Below, in pieces: positions 8,735 to 16,505 of a stretch of 35,055 nt of DNA. The stretch spans positions 1 through 35,055 of the forward strand of contig NZ_JAJFAU010000032.1 of the NCBI RefSeq assembly GCF_022614595.1, read 5' to 3'. A program made the translations under genes and the position numbers. The DNA is from Streptomyces sp. CNQ085 (GTDB taxonomy: Bacteria; Actinomycetota; Actinomycetes; Streptomycetales; Streptomycetaceae). The stretch's first letter is position 1; every line of letters begins with the position of its first letter. The notes beneath the pieces were generated by a model, which saw only the letters and a program-made list of their open reading frames with translations, did no database searches and was not told the origin of the DNA.

Positions 8735-11695
8735 ATGAGCGCGTTACCAGTCACGGGCGTACCGCCCAGGCATCCCAGAGGCAGAACCAGGAAGCTGCTG
8801 GTGGCAGCGGCCGTAGCGATCTCCCTCCCGCTGGGTCTGACCTCGGCCCTGAGCGGGACGGCCCAGGCCGCGGCCCTCCAGTGCAGCGTGGACTACGGCA
8901 AGAACGAATGGGGGTCGGGCTTCACCGCCGACATCATCATCACCAACCGGGGTTCCGAGGCCATCGACGGCTGGACCCTGACCTACGGCTACAGCGGCAA
9001 CCAGCGGCTCCAGCAGGGCTGGAACGGCCAGTGGTCGCAGTCGGGCCAGAACGTCACCGTCAGGAACGCGTCGTTCAACGCGCGCATCGCGGGCGGCGCC
9101 GCGGTCAGCACCGGTGCCAACTTCAGCTACAGCGGCACCAACACCGACCCCACTTCCTTCTCCGTCAACGGCACCCGCTGCGGCGGCAACCTCTCCGCCC
9201 CCACCGCCACCCTGACCAGCCCCGGCGCGGGCGCGGTCTTCTCCGCGGGCGCCACCGTCCCGCTGACGGCCACCGCGAGGGCCACCGAGTCCGGGGCCAC
9301 CATCGAGAAGGTCGAGTTCTACAGCGACGCCGAACTGCTGGGCACCGACACCACGGCGCCCTACTCCTTCGACTGGGAGGACGTCCCGGCCGGCAACTAC
9401 TCGCTCTACGCCGTCGCCCACGACTCCAACGGCATGTCGAGCGAGTCCACCCCCGTCGGCGTCCAGGTCACCGCGGGCCCCGCGGTGGTCGTCACCCCGG
9501 CCCAGCTCGGCGTGCGCCAGGGGGAGACCGCCCGGTTCGCCGTCAAGCTCTCCAAGCGGCCGTCCGTGAACGTGACGGCCACGGTGGAGCGCACCAGCGG
9601 GAACACGGGTCTGTCCGTGGCCGACGGCGCCTCGCTCACCTTCACGACCTCCAACTGGGACACCCCCCAGGAGGTCACCGTCGCGGCCGACGAGACCGGC
9701 ACCGGATCGGCGGCCTTCACCGTCAGCGCGCCCGGCCACGAAGAGGCCGAGGTGACGGTCACCCAGCTGTCCGGCTCCGGTGACGGAGGCGAGTACGAGG
9801 ACCGATTCCTGGAGCTCTACAACAAGATCTTCGACCCGGCCAACGGGTACTTCTCGCCGGAGGGCATCCCCTACCACTCCGTCGAGACGCTGATGGTCGA
9901 GGCCCCCGACCACGGTCACGAGACGACCTCCGAGGCGTACAGCTACCTCATCTGGCTGCAGGCCATGTACGGCAAGGTCACCGAGGACTGGGACCCGTTC
10001 AACGAGTCGTGGCGGATCATGGAGGACTACATGATCCCCACGAAGGAGGACCAGCCGACCAACAGCTTCTACGACCCCTCCAGGCCCGCCACCTACGCGG
10101 CCGAGCACCCGACCCCGGAGGATTACCCGTCGGCCATCAACGGCGACGTCCCCGTCGGCAGGGACCCGATCGCGGCCGAGCTGCGCGGCGCCTACGGCAC
10201 CGAAGAGATCTACGGCATGCACTGGCTGCAGGACGTGGACAACGTCTACGGCTACGGCAACGAGCCCGGCAGCGTCTGCCAGGGCGGACCGGATTCGGAC
10301 GCGCCGTCGTACATCAACACCTTCCAGCGCGGCTCGCAGGAGTCGGTGTGGGAGACCATCCCGCAGCCCACCTGCGACGACTTCACCTTCGGCGGTGAGA
10401 ACGGGTACCTCGACCTGTTCATGGACGACGACAACTACGCCGAGCAGTGGAAGTTCACCAACGCCCCCGACGCCGACGCCCGCGCCATCCAGGCCGCCTA
10501 CTGGGCCGAGACGTGGGCCGGGGAGCAGGGCAGGAAGTCCGAGATCTCCGCGACACTGGCCAAGGCCGCGAAGATGGGCGACTACCTGCGCTACGCCTTC
10601 TTCGACAAGTACTTCAAGAAGATCGGCAACTGCACCGGTCCCACCTCCTGCCCCGCCGGCACCGGCAAGGACAGCGCGCACTACCTGCTGTCCTGGTACT
10701 ACGCCTGGGGCGGCGCCACCGACACCAGCGCCGGCTGGGCCTGGCGGATCGGCAGCAGCCACAACCACTTCGGCTACCAGAACCCGATGACCGCCCACGC
10801 CCTGACCACCGTCCCGGAGCTGAGGCCCAAGGGCTCCACCGCGGTGTCGGACTGGGAGAAGAGTCTCCAGCGCCAGGTCGAGTTCTACCGCTGGCTGCAG
10901 TCCGACGAGGGCGGTATCGCCGGCGGCGCGACCAACAGCTGGGAGGGCGACTACGGCACCCCGCCGGCCGGCACCCCGACCTTCTACGGCATGTTCTACG
11001 ACGAGAAGCCCGTCTACCACGACCCGCCGTCCAACCAGTGGTTCGGCATGCAGGCATGGTCGATGGAGCGCGTCGCCGAGCTCTACCACGAGACCGGCAA
11101 CGCCACGGCCGGGGAGGTCCTGGACAAGTGGGTCCCGTGGGTCCTGTCCGAGGTGACCGTCAACCCCGGCGGCAACTACCAGATACCCTCCACCCTCCAG
11201 TGGTCGGGCGAGCCCGACACCTGGAACCCCTCCAACCCCGGTGACAACTCGGACCTGCACGTGACGGTCCGCGACTACTCCACCGACGTCGGCGTCACCG
11301 CGGCCCTGGCCAAGACCCTGATGTACTACGCCGCCAAGTCCGGCGACGAGGAGGCCAGGACCACCGCCAAGGCGCTGATGGACGCCATGTGGGACCACCA
11401 CCAGGACGCCATGGGCATCGCGGTGGAGGAGACCCGGGCCGACTTCGAGCGGTTCGGGAACCCGGTGTACGTCCCCGAGGGCTGGACCGGCACCATGCCC
11501 AACGGCGACAGGATCGACTCCGACTCGACCTTCCTGTCGATCCGCTCCTTCTACATGGACGATCCGCAGTTCAACAAGGTGGAGAGCTACCTGAACGGCG
11601 GCGAGGCGCCGACGTTCACCTACCACCGCTTCTGGGCCCAGGCGGACGCCGCTCTCGCCCTGGCCGCCTACGCGGACCTCTTCGGCGACGAGTAG
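8735..11695 (+). CDS. Secreted CBM2-GH48 exocellulase
   Basis: This 986-aa processive exocellulase is predicted to act from the reducing ends of cellulose and so complements the divergent GH6 enzyme. The signal peptide ([20 protein letters not shown]) is probably cleaved after AQA, about residue 45. CBM2 spans about 47-150 (Cys50/Cys149). Two beta-sandwich modules follow: an Ig-like one at about 153-247 and a Calx-beta-like one at about 250-345. The GH48 catalytic domain is about 353-986, with proposed catalytic acid Glu400 in HETTSEA and Glu389 in VEAPDHG, matching Glu55 and Glu44 of clostridial Cel48F. Codon 4 is TTA (8744-8746), a rare leucine codon that needs the bldA tRNA. The CebR box and -35 lie upstream. 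The catalytic domain is full length. Confidence 0.94.
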   Translation: MSALPVTGVPPRHPRGRTRKLLVAAAVAISLPLGLTSALSGTAQAAALQCSVDYGKNEWGSGFTADIIITNRGSEAIDGWTLTYGYSGNQRLQQGWNGQWSQSGQNVTVRNASFNARIAGGAAVSTGANFSYSGTNTDPTSFSVNGTRCGGNLSAPTATLTSPGAGAVFSAGATVPLTATARATESGATIEKVEFYSDAELLGTDTTAPYSFDWEDVPAGNYSLYAVAHDSNGMSSESTPVGVQVTAGPAVVVTPAQLGVRQGETARFAVKLSKRPSVNVTATVERTSGNTGLSVADGASLTFTTSNWDTPQEVTVAADETGTGSAAFTVSAPGHEEAEVTVTQLSGSGDGGEYEDRFLELYNKIFDPANGYFSPEGIPYHSVETLMVEAPDHGHETTSEAYSYLIWLQAMYGKVTEDWDPFNESWRIMEDYMIPTKEDQPTNSFYDPSRPATYAAEHPTPEDYPSAINGDVPVGRDPIAAELRGAYGTEEIYGMHWLQDVDNVYGYGNEPGSVCQGGPDSDAPSYINTFQRGSQESVWETIPQPTCDDFTFGGENGYLDLFMDDDNYAEQWKFTNAPDADARAIQAAYWAETWAGEQGRKSEISATLAKAAKMGDYLRYAFFDKYFKKIGNCTGPTSCPAGTGKDSAHYLLSWYYAWGGATDTSAGWAWRIGSSHNHFGYQNPMTAHALTTVPELRPKGSTAVSDWEKSLQRQVEFYRWLQSDEGGIAGGATNSWEGDYGTPPAGTPTFYGMFYDEKPVYHDPPSNQWFGMQAWSMERVAELYHETGNATAGEVLDKWVPWVLSEVTVNPGGNYQIPSTLQWSGEPDTWNPSNPGDNSDLHVTVRDYSTDVGVTAALAKTLMYYAAKSGDEEARTTAKALMDAMWDHHQDAMGIAVEETRADFERFGNPVYVPEGWTGTMPNGDRIDSDSTFLSIRSFYMDDPQFNKVESYLNGGEAPTFTYHRFWAQADAALALAAYADLFGDE

Positions 11696-11774
11696 CCGCC
11701 CAGGGGGCACGAAGCCGGCCTCCCGGTCCGGGTCAGGTCGACGACGGCCGCACCGGGGGCTCCAGTCCGCACCA

Positions 11775-11805
11775 CCGGCGGCACCGGCACGAGCGGTGCC
11801 GCCGG
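11775..11805 (+). terminator. Terminator after the GH48 gene
   Basis: A perfect 12-bp stem (CCGGCGGCACCG and its complement) with a 7-nt loop starts 79 nt after the GH48 stop. Further short G+C inverted repeats follow to about 11825. The remainder of 11696-12184 holds no convincing gene. It contains a less GC-rich stretch near 11980-12010 that may include the M23 promoter, and I recognise no riboswitch there. Confidence 0.7.
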
Positions 11806-12184
11806 CCGCCGGCCGGCCGGGTGGTGGTCCGTCCGCCCCCGCCTCTCCACCGCCCGTACGCGGGGCGGCCGCGGCCGTTTTCGCTGTCGTCCGCGGCCCT
11901 CCGCCGGTTTCGGCCGCCCCGGCCCGGAGGGCATGGAAGGGCCGGGAGGTGATCGCGCGCTGGGCGGCGCCCGACGGATGGTTTAGTCCATTCACCTGTC
12001 CGGGGATTGTCGCCGGACGGATCTCCCGGAAACTCAACAGCGCGCGCACGCAAGCGGATTCGCAGGTCCGTACCCGGTCGGCGCTAGGCCGTTCGGCGGT
12101 CCCGGGCACGATCGCGAAGATGCGAGAAGGCCCCGGCTGACGTGTCCTCACATTTATGGCACCGCCGAATGGGAGGTCGAAGGG

Positions 12185-12784
12185 ATGGCTGGACAGGGTG
12201 GACGTCCGCGGTGGACGCCGGACCGGCGAGGACTGGTGCTGCGCGGCGCGGCGCTGGCGGCGCTGGGAAGCGTCCCGTTCCTGCTGGGAGGAGCCCGGGA
12301 GACCGGGAGAGGGGGGACGCCGGGCGGTGACGCCGCTCCGGCGGCCTTCCCGGCCGGGCAGGAGGCGGCCCTGGGGCGCTGGGCCCGGCCGGTGACGGGG
12401 GACTACCGGGTCTCGGCCGCCTACGGGATCCCCGGGAACTGGCAGGCGGGTCACCACACGGGCATCGACTTCGCGATGCCCGTCGGCACCCCCGTCCACG
12501 CGGTCGGCGCGGGCTCCGTGGTCTTCGCCGGCGAGGCCGGCGCCTACGGAAGGGCGGTGACGATCAGGATGGACGACGGCTACTACGCCCTCTACGCCCA
12601 TCTGTCGCGGATCTCGGCGAACGGCGGGCAGCGGGTGGGGGCTGGCAGCCCGGTGGGCAGCTCGGGGGCCACGGGCCGGGTCACCGGCCCCCACCTCCAC
12701 TTCGAGGTGCGCAGCAAACGCGGCTACGGCTCGGACGTCGACCCCGTCGCCTATCTCGCCCGGCGCGGGGTGCGACTGTTCTGA
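12185..12784 (+). CDS. Secreted M23 (LytM-type) metallopeptidase
   Basis: This 199-aa exported cell-wall peptidase is predicted to cleave peptidoglycan cross-links. The N-terminal export signal includes DRRGLVLRGAALAALGSVPF, with an Arg pair that could be a Tat signal. The M23 domain occupies about residues 75-190 with zinc ligands His91 and Asp95 (HHTGIDF), catalytic His139 (YAHLS) and the HLHFEV motif (His172 as ligand). There is no LysM or SH3 module. GGGAGG lies 8 nt before the ATG. It stands alone between the GH48 gene and convergent tRNA-His. Whether it relates to cellulose use is unknown; a housekeeping wall function is more likely. Confidence 0.88.
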   Translation: MAGQGGRPRWTPDRRGLVLRGAALAALGSVPFLLGGARETGRGGTPGGDAAPAAFPAGQEAALGRWARPVTGDYRVSAAYGIPGNWQAGHHTGIDFAMPVGTPVHAVGAGSVVFAGEAGAYGRAVTIRMDDGYYALYAHLSRISANGGQRVGAGSPVGSSGATGRVTGPHLHFEVRSKRGYGSDVDPVAYLARRGVRLF

Positions 12785-12817
12785 CCTCCGCCGCGCCTCG
12801 CGACCCGGCGGAGGACG

Positions 12818-12849
12818 AAGGCCCGGTCCGCTGCCGCGGACCGGGCCTT
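12818..12849. terminator. Bidirectional terminator, M23 gene / tRNA-His
   Basis: A perfect 14-bp stem (AAGGCCCGGTCCGC) with a TGCC loop lies between the M23 stop and the 3' end of the minus-strand tRNA-His. The A-rich foot on one side and T-rich foot on the other fit termination in both directions. Confidence 0.88.
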
Positions 12850-12859
12850 GATCGTTCAG

Positions 12860-12932
12860 GGTGAGTAACGGGACTCGAACCCGCGACATCCTGGACCACA
12901 ACCAGGTGCTCTACCAGCTGAGCTATACCCAC
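12860..12932 (-). tRNA. tRNA-His (GTG anticodon)
   Basis: The minus strand folds into a full cloverleaf. The acceptor stem GTGGGTA pairs with TACTCAC. The anticodon stem CCTGG/CCAGG encloses loop TTGTGGT with anticodon GTG, and the T arm contains GGTTCGAGTCC. Position 73 is C and the base before position 1 is G, the G-1:C73 pair typical of tRNA-His. CCA is not encoded. A TACACT -10-like element lies at complement 12974-12979. Confidence 0.96.
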
Positions 12933-13073
12933 CACGACCGGTGCTCGTGGTGCTTCCCGCACCGGCCGATAAGAGTGTACAGGGTCGCGAGCCCTGCCCG
13001 CGCACCCTTGTGCCGTGTGGCTCCGACAAGGCCCCGTGCGGCCCTGGGAGGGGCTCCGCGGCGCCGGGGCGCC

Positions 13074-13679
13074 TCAGTCCGTGGCCGGTGGCACGTGCCG
13101 GGCCGCGATCCGCCGGGCCGTCTCCGAGTCCGGACCGGGCGCGGGGACGAAGACCGCCTCGCGGTAGTAGCGCAGCTCCGCGATGGACTCCCTGATGTCC
13201 GCCAGCGCCCGGTGGTTGCCGCTCTTCTCCGGACTGCTGAAGTACGCCTTCGGATACCAGCGCCGGGCCAGCTCCTTGACGGAGGAGACGTCGACGATCC
13301 GGTAGTGGAGGTAGTCCTCCAGTGTCGGCATGTCGCGCATCAGGAAGCCGCGGTCGGTCCCGACGGAGTTCCCGCACAGCGGGGCCCGGCCGGGCTCGGG
13401 GACGTGCTTCCTGACGTACTCCAGGACCCGCTGTTCGGCGTCCTCCAGCGTGGTGCCTCCGGCCAGCTCGTCGAGCAGGCCGGAGGCGGTGTGCATCTCG
13501 CGGACGACGTCGGGCATGGTGTCCAGCGCCTCGGCGGGCGGGCGGATCACGATGTCCACCCCGTCACCGAGCACGTTCAGCTCCGAGTCGGTGACCAGCG
13601 CGGCCACCTCGACGAGAGCGTCTTCGGACAGCGAGAGCCCGGTCATCTCGCAGTCGATCCACACCATGCGATCGTTCAT
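13074..13679 (-). CDS. ornA: Oligoribonuclease (DEDDh 3'-5' exonuclease)
   Basis: This 201-aa enzyme degrades 2-5-nt RNA oligomers, including pGpG from cyclic-di-GMP turnover, to mononucleotides in the cytoplasm. The first exonuclease motif WIDCEMTGL contributes Asp9 and Glu11, and the terminal HRALADIRESI segment carries the catalytic His and last Asp. ATG at 13679 gives the normal N-terminus MNDRMVWIDCEMTG; an upstream in-frame extension would be Pro-rich and untypical. It starts 10 nt after the adpA stop, and adpA-ornA co-transcription is known in Streptomyces. tRNA-His follows on the same strand. Confidence 0.95.
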   Translation of the reverse strand: MNDRMVWIDCEMTGLSLSEDALVEVAALVTDSELNVLGDGVDIVIRPPAEALDTMPDVVREMHTASGLLDELAGGTTLEDAEQRVLEYVRKHVPEPGRAPLCGNSVGTDRGFLMRDMPTLEDYLHYRIVDVSSVKELARRWYPKAYFSSPEKSGNHRALADIRESIAELRYYREAVFVPAPGPDSETARRIAARHVPPATD

Positions 13680-13689
13680 GCGCCCCAGC

Positions 13690-14982
13690 CTACGGGGCCC
13701 GGCCGGGCGTGCGGCCCCGCTGGGGGGGCAGTCGGGGGGAGTAGGTGTCGGATTCCGGTTTGCAGTGCTCACCCCGTACGCCGCGCTCCGCCCGGTCGGA
13801 GCGTTCTCCCCGTTCCTCTCTGTTCCCTCGCTCCCCTCCGCCTCCCCGGTCGCCCTTCTCCGCGTGCCCGGAGGGGAGGACCGTGCCGGGTGCGGCGGGC
13901 TCGGCCGCGGCCCGGTCGGCGCGTGCCTCGGAGGCGCGCTCCCCGTCCCCGCCGCCCTCCGGTCTGCCGGTGCGCGCCCGGTAGGCCGCCCGGTACGCCG
14001 CCGGGGAGGCGCCGAGCTGCCGCCGGAAGTGGCCGCGCAGCGCGACCGGCGAGCGGAAGCCGCAGCGCCCGGCGACCTCGTCGACCGAGTAGTCGGAGGT
14101 CTCCAGCAGCCGCTGTGCCTGGAGCACCCGCTGGGTGATCAGCCACTGCAGCGGCGCGCTGCCGGTCAACGAGCGGAACCGGCGGTCGAAGGTCCGCCGG
14201 CTCATGTAGGCCCGTGCGGCGAGCGTCTCCACATCGAACTGCTCGTGGAGGTGCTCCAGGGCCCAGGCCACGACCTCGGCGAGCGGGTCGGTGCCGATCT
14301 CCTCGGGTAAAGACCTGTCCAGGTAGCGTTCCTGGCCGCCGTTGCCGCGCCGGGGCGGTACGACGAGGCGGCGGGCCAGGGCTCCCGCCGCCTCGGCGCC
14401 GTGATCGGTGCGCACCACGTGCAGGCACAGGTCGATACCCGCCGCCGTGCCGGCGGAGGTGAGGATGTCCCCGTCGTCCACGAACAGCTCGCGCGGGTCG
14501 ACGTGGACCGCCGGGTAGCGCTTGGCCAGCGTCGGCGCGTACATCCAGTGCGTCGTCGCGGGGCGGCCGTCGAGCAGCCCCGCGGCGGCGAGCACGAACG
14601 CGCCCGTGCACAGGCCTATGATCCGAGCCCCTTCCTCGTGCGCCCGCCGCAGGGCGTCGAGGGCCGCCGAGGGCGGTGGCTGGGTGATGGAACGCCAGGC
14701 GGGCACGACGATCGTGCCCGCCCGGGAGAGAGCCTCCAGGCCGTACGGAGCGGTCAACTCCAGGCCTCCCGTGGTGCGCAGGGGTCCCTCTTCGCCCGCG
14801 CACACCAGAAGGCGGTAGCGGGGAACGCCGGCGTCCTGCCGGTCGATGCCGAAGACGGACAGCGGGATGGAGCTCTCGAAGATCGGGCCGCCGCCGAAGA
14901 GCAGTACGGCGACGATCTCGCGGCGGCGGCGCGCGGCCAGCTTGCGCGTCGTCCCAGGGCCGTGCGGTGGCTCCTGGCTCAT
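13690..14982 (-). CDS. adpA: Developmental master regulator AdpA (BldH)
   Basis: This 430-aa AraC/XylS-family activator controls aerial growth and secondary metabolism in Streptomyces. The N-terminal DJ-1/PfpI-like domain covers about residues 20-215 (VAVLLFGGGPIFESSIPLSV; LCTGAFVLAAAGLLDG). Two AraC helix-turn-helices follow at about 240-335 (TLAARAYMSRRTFDRRFRSL; VDEVAGRCGFRSPVALRGHF). Codon 225 is TTA in RSLPEEIG, at the known junction of the two domains; it makes translation bldA-dependent. The Arg/Glu-rich tail after about 345 (EERGERSDRAERGVRGE) is low complexity and variable in the family. GAGGGGGG lies 9 nt before the ATG. Confidence 0.96.
   Translation of the reverse strand: MSQEPPHGPGTTRKLAARRRREIVAVLLFGGGPIFESSIPLSVFGIDRQDAGVPRYRLLVCAGEEGPLRTTGGLELTAPYGLEALSRAGTIVVPAWRSITQPPPSAALDALRRAHEEGARIIGLCTGAFVLAAAGLLDGRPATTHWMYAPTLAKRYPAVHVDPRELFVDDGDILTSAGTAAGIDLCLHVVRTDHGAEAAGALARRLVVPPRRGNGGQERYLDRSLPEEIGTDPLAEVVAWALEHLHEQFDVETLAARAYMSRRTFDRRFRSLTGSAPLQWLITQRVLQAQRLLETSDYSVDEVAGRCGFRSPVALRGHFRRQLGASPAAYRAAYRARTGRPEGGGDGERASEARADRAAAEPAAPGTVLPSGHAEKGDRGGGGERGNREERGERSDRAERGVRGEHCKPESDTYSPRLPPQRGRTPGRAP
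14308..14310 (-). promoter_or_regulatory. TTA (bldA) codon in adpA
   Basis: The codon is in frame, number 225 of adpA, between the sensor domain and the DNA-binding domain, at the position conserved across Streptomyces AdpA. In the coding regions called here only this gene and the GH48 gene contain TTA. Confidence 0.95.
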
Positions 14983-15695
14983 GGAACTAAGCCCCCCTCA
15001 GTCGTCGCGTCCTTCCGGTCCTGCACGTTTCCCCCGCCGTGGTTAGCCAAGATCGAATCTACTGTGTCCGACGAGGCCGACGGGACAAGTTCACCATTCG
15101 CTGCTATGTCGACATGACAACTTGGCGTGAAGCGTTCGATCACGAAGCGTTTCACTCGTCGGCGCCCCTGGGAAGAACGCCTTGCTCCGTGGCCGTCCGT
15201 CCGCGGGGTGCACTTGTTCGCCTCGATTCTCCCCGCTCTGGTGGGCGGTGCGGGGTCAGCCTCTGGCAAGTTGTGTACCACGGCTGGAAGTTGGCCGAAA
15301 AGCGCAGGCGCTCAGGAAGCTGGGACGGCGGTCTGGGGGTGTGCGCCGCGCACCGGGGGGCGGACTGTCGCAGACACCGTCCGCCTCTGTGCGCCCTCGT
15401 GCCCGCACGGCCCGGCGCCCTGGCGGGGGCGGTGGCGCGGGGTGCCGTGCGGCCGGGGCGGGGCAGGCCGGGCTCGCCGGGGGGAGGGGCTCCGGAAGGC
15501 CACGGGCGGGTCCCGGAGGGGCGCGGGGGCGGTACGGGAGGCCGTCCCGGCATTGCGCAACGCTTTCCGCTCCGGCATGCTGCACCGGCAGTGACCGCAG
15601 CCTCTGGGCAAGGGGGGAGTGCCGTCGTACCCTCAGGGGTATGGGCTGAGGAAGATGCTTCCAGGACGTATTCCCAGGCACACGTGACGTAACCG
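14983..15695. promoter_or_regulatory. Long noncoding adpA upstream region
   Basis: About 700 bp without a credible gene; open frames here are Arg/Pro/Gly-rich and lack family features. Next to adpA the sequence is less GC-rich and contains the palindrome ATGTCGACAT (15106-15115), the AdpA-site-like TGGCGTGAAG (15123-15132, 9 of 10 to TGGCSNGWWY) and TAGATT (complement 15056-15061) as a possible -10. Near the stress-protein gene is the inverted repeat TACCC-TCAG-GGGTA. A long regulatory upstream region is typical for adpA. Confidence 0.6.
15628..15641. promoter_or_regulatory. CsoR-like inverted repeat before the stress-protein gene
   Basis: TACCC-N4-GGGTA, with TCAG as spacer, lies 55 nt before the universal stress protein start. 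It resembles the G-tract pseudopalindromes bound by CsoR/RcnR-family metal or sulfide sensors. No such regulator is in the window, so this is a motif match only. Confidence 0.35.
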
Positions 15696-16217
15696 ATGGC
15701 TGGACACGAGATCCCCGACCCCGCGGACCGCAAGCGGCTGGCCGACCCGGCGATGACACCCCGGGCGGCCGAAGAGGCGCGCCACTCCTGCGATCCGGCG
15801 TTCCGGCACGGGGTCGTGGTGGGATTCGACGGCTCGGTCTCCAGTGAGCGGGCCCTGGCCTATGCCATCGGTATGGCCAGGCGCTCCGATTCCGGGCTGG
15901 TCATCGTCCATGTCGCCAACCGGCTCCCGACGACCGTGTGGGCGGGCTGCGAGCCGCCGGTCTTCGTCGATGTCCCCGACCACCGCACCGAGGTGCTGGG
16001 CCTGGAGCTGGCCTGCGCGGACCACCTGTCCGAGGTCCCCTGGATCCTTGTCGAGCGCGGCGGCGACATCTGTCACGAACTGGAGGAGGTCGGCTGCGAG
16101 TACGAGGCCGACGCCATCGTCGTCGGCTCCACGCACGGTCTCGTCGGCCGGTTCTTCGGTTCGGTCGCGGGCCGTCTCGCCCGCCGCGCGCGGCGCCCGG
16201 TCGTGGTCATCCCGTAG
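15696..16217 (+). CDS. Universal stress protein (UspA family)
   Basis: This 173-aa protein has a single Usp domain starting near residue 38 (HGVVVGFDGSVSSERALAYA), where the Asp and the following Gly/Ser belong to the nucleotide pocket. It ends with the ATP-binding pattern G-x2-G-x9-G-S/T (GSTHGLVGRFFGSVAGRLAR) and the strand RPVVVIP. It is probably an ATP-binding cytoplasmic stress protein of unknown partner. The first ~35 residues are polar and untypical. No good Shine-Dalgarno precedes ATG 15696; ATG 15753 is an alternative start just before the domain. The gene stands alone, divergent from adpA. Confidence 0.85.
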   Translation: MAGHEIPDPADRKRLADPAMTPRAAEEARHSCDPAFRHGVVVGFDGSVSSERALAYAIGMARRSDSGLVIVHVANRLPTTVWAGCEPPVFVDVPDHRTEVLGLELACADHLSEVPWILVERGGDICHELEEVGCEYEADAIVVGSTHGLVGRFFGSVAGRLARRARRPVVVIP

Positions 16218-16505
16218 GGACCGCCCCGCCGCTTCTTCCAACTCGCCGCGTTCGGGCGGGAGTCGGTGAATCCATCCTCGTCCGGAGGTGGATTGTGCGC
16301 TTGTGACGGGCATACAGACAGCATCGCGCCGCCGCGTGGGAGGTGACGGTCCCGCGCCGGTGGTCCACCGCCGGCGTGATGGGCGACGCCGGTGCGGGGA
16401 GGCGGTCCCCTCGTACGCCCGGTGGCACATACGGGGGGACCGCCCGTGCGTGCCGCGGCCGGCGGCGTCCCCGTCCGCCCCGCCGACGGCCCGCGCCCCG
16501 TCCGC
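16218..16505. other. Gene-free gap between convergent usp and acdH
   Basis: No coding region or RNA gene is supported. An imperfect hairpin near 16355-16376 (CGCCGG ... CCGGCG) could terminate either flanking gene. From memory, S. coelicolor carries the desferrioxamine genes next to acdH; none are here. Confidence 0.5.

Noticed and set aside
11950..12184. Cyclic-di-AMP riboswitch before the M23 peptidase
   Set aside because: Such riboswitches precede many actinobacterial wall hydrolases, but I could not find the conserved ydaO core motifs here.
8744..12901. Open frame of more than 1300 codons on the minus strand across GH48 and M23
   Set aside because: Antisense to two well-supported genes and a tRNA; composition is Gly/Val/Arg low complexity.
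12860..12960. Attachment site at tRNA-His
   Set aside because: No integrase and no direct repeat of the tRNA 3' end was found in the window.
15039..15692. Possible genes in the adpA upstream region
   Set aside because: Overlapping open frames on both strands are Arg/Pro/Gly-rich, lack RBS and show no domain.
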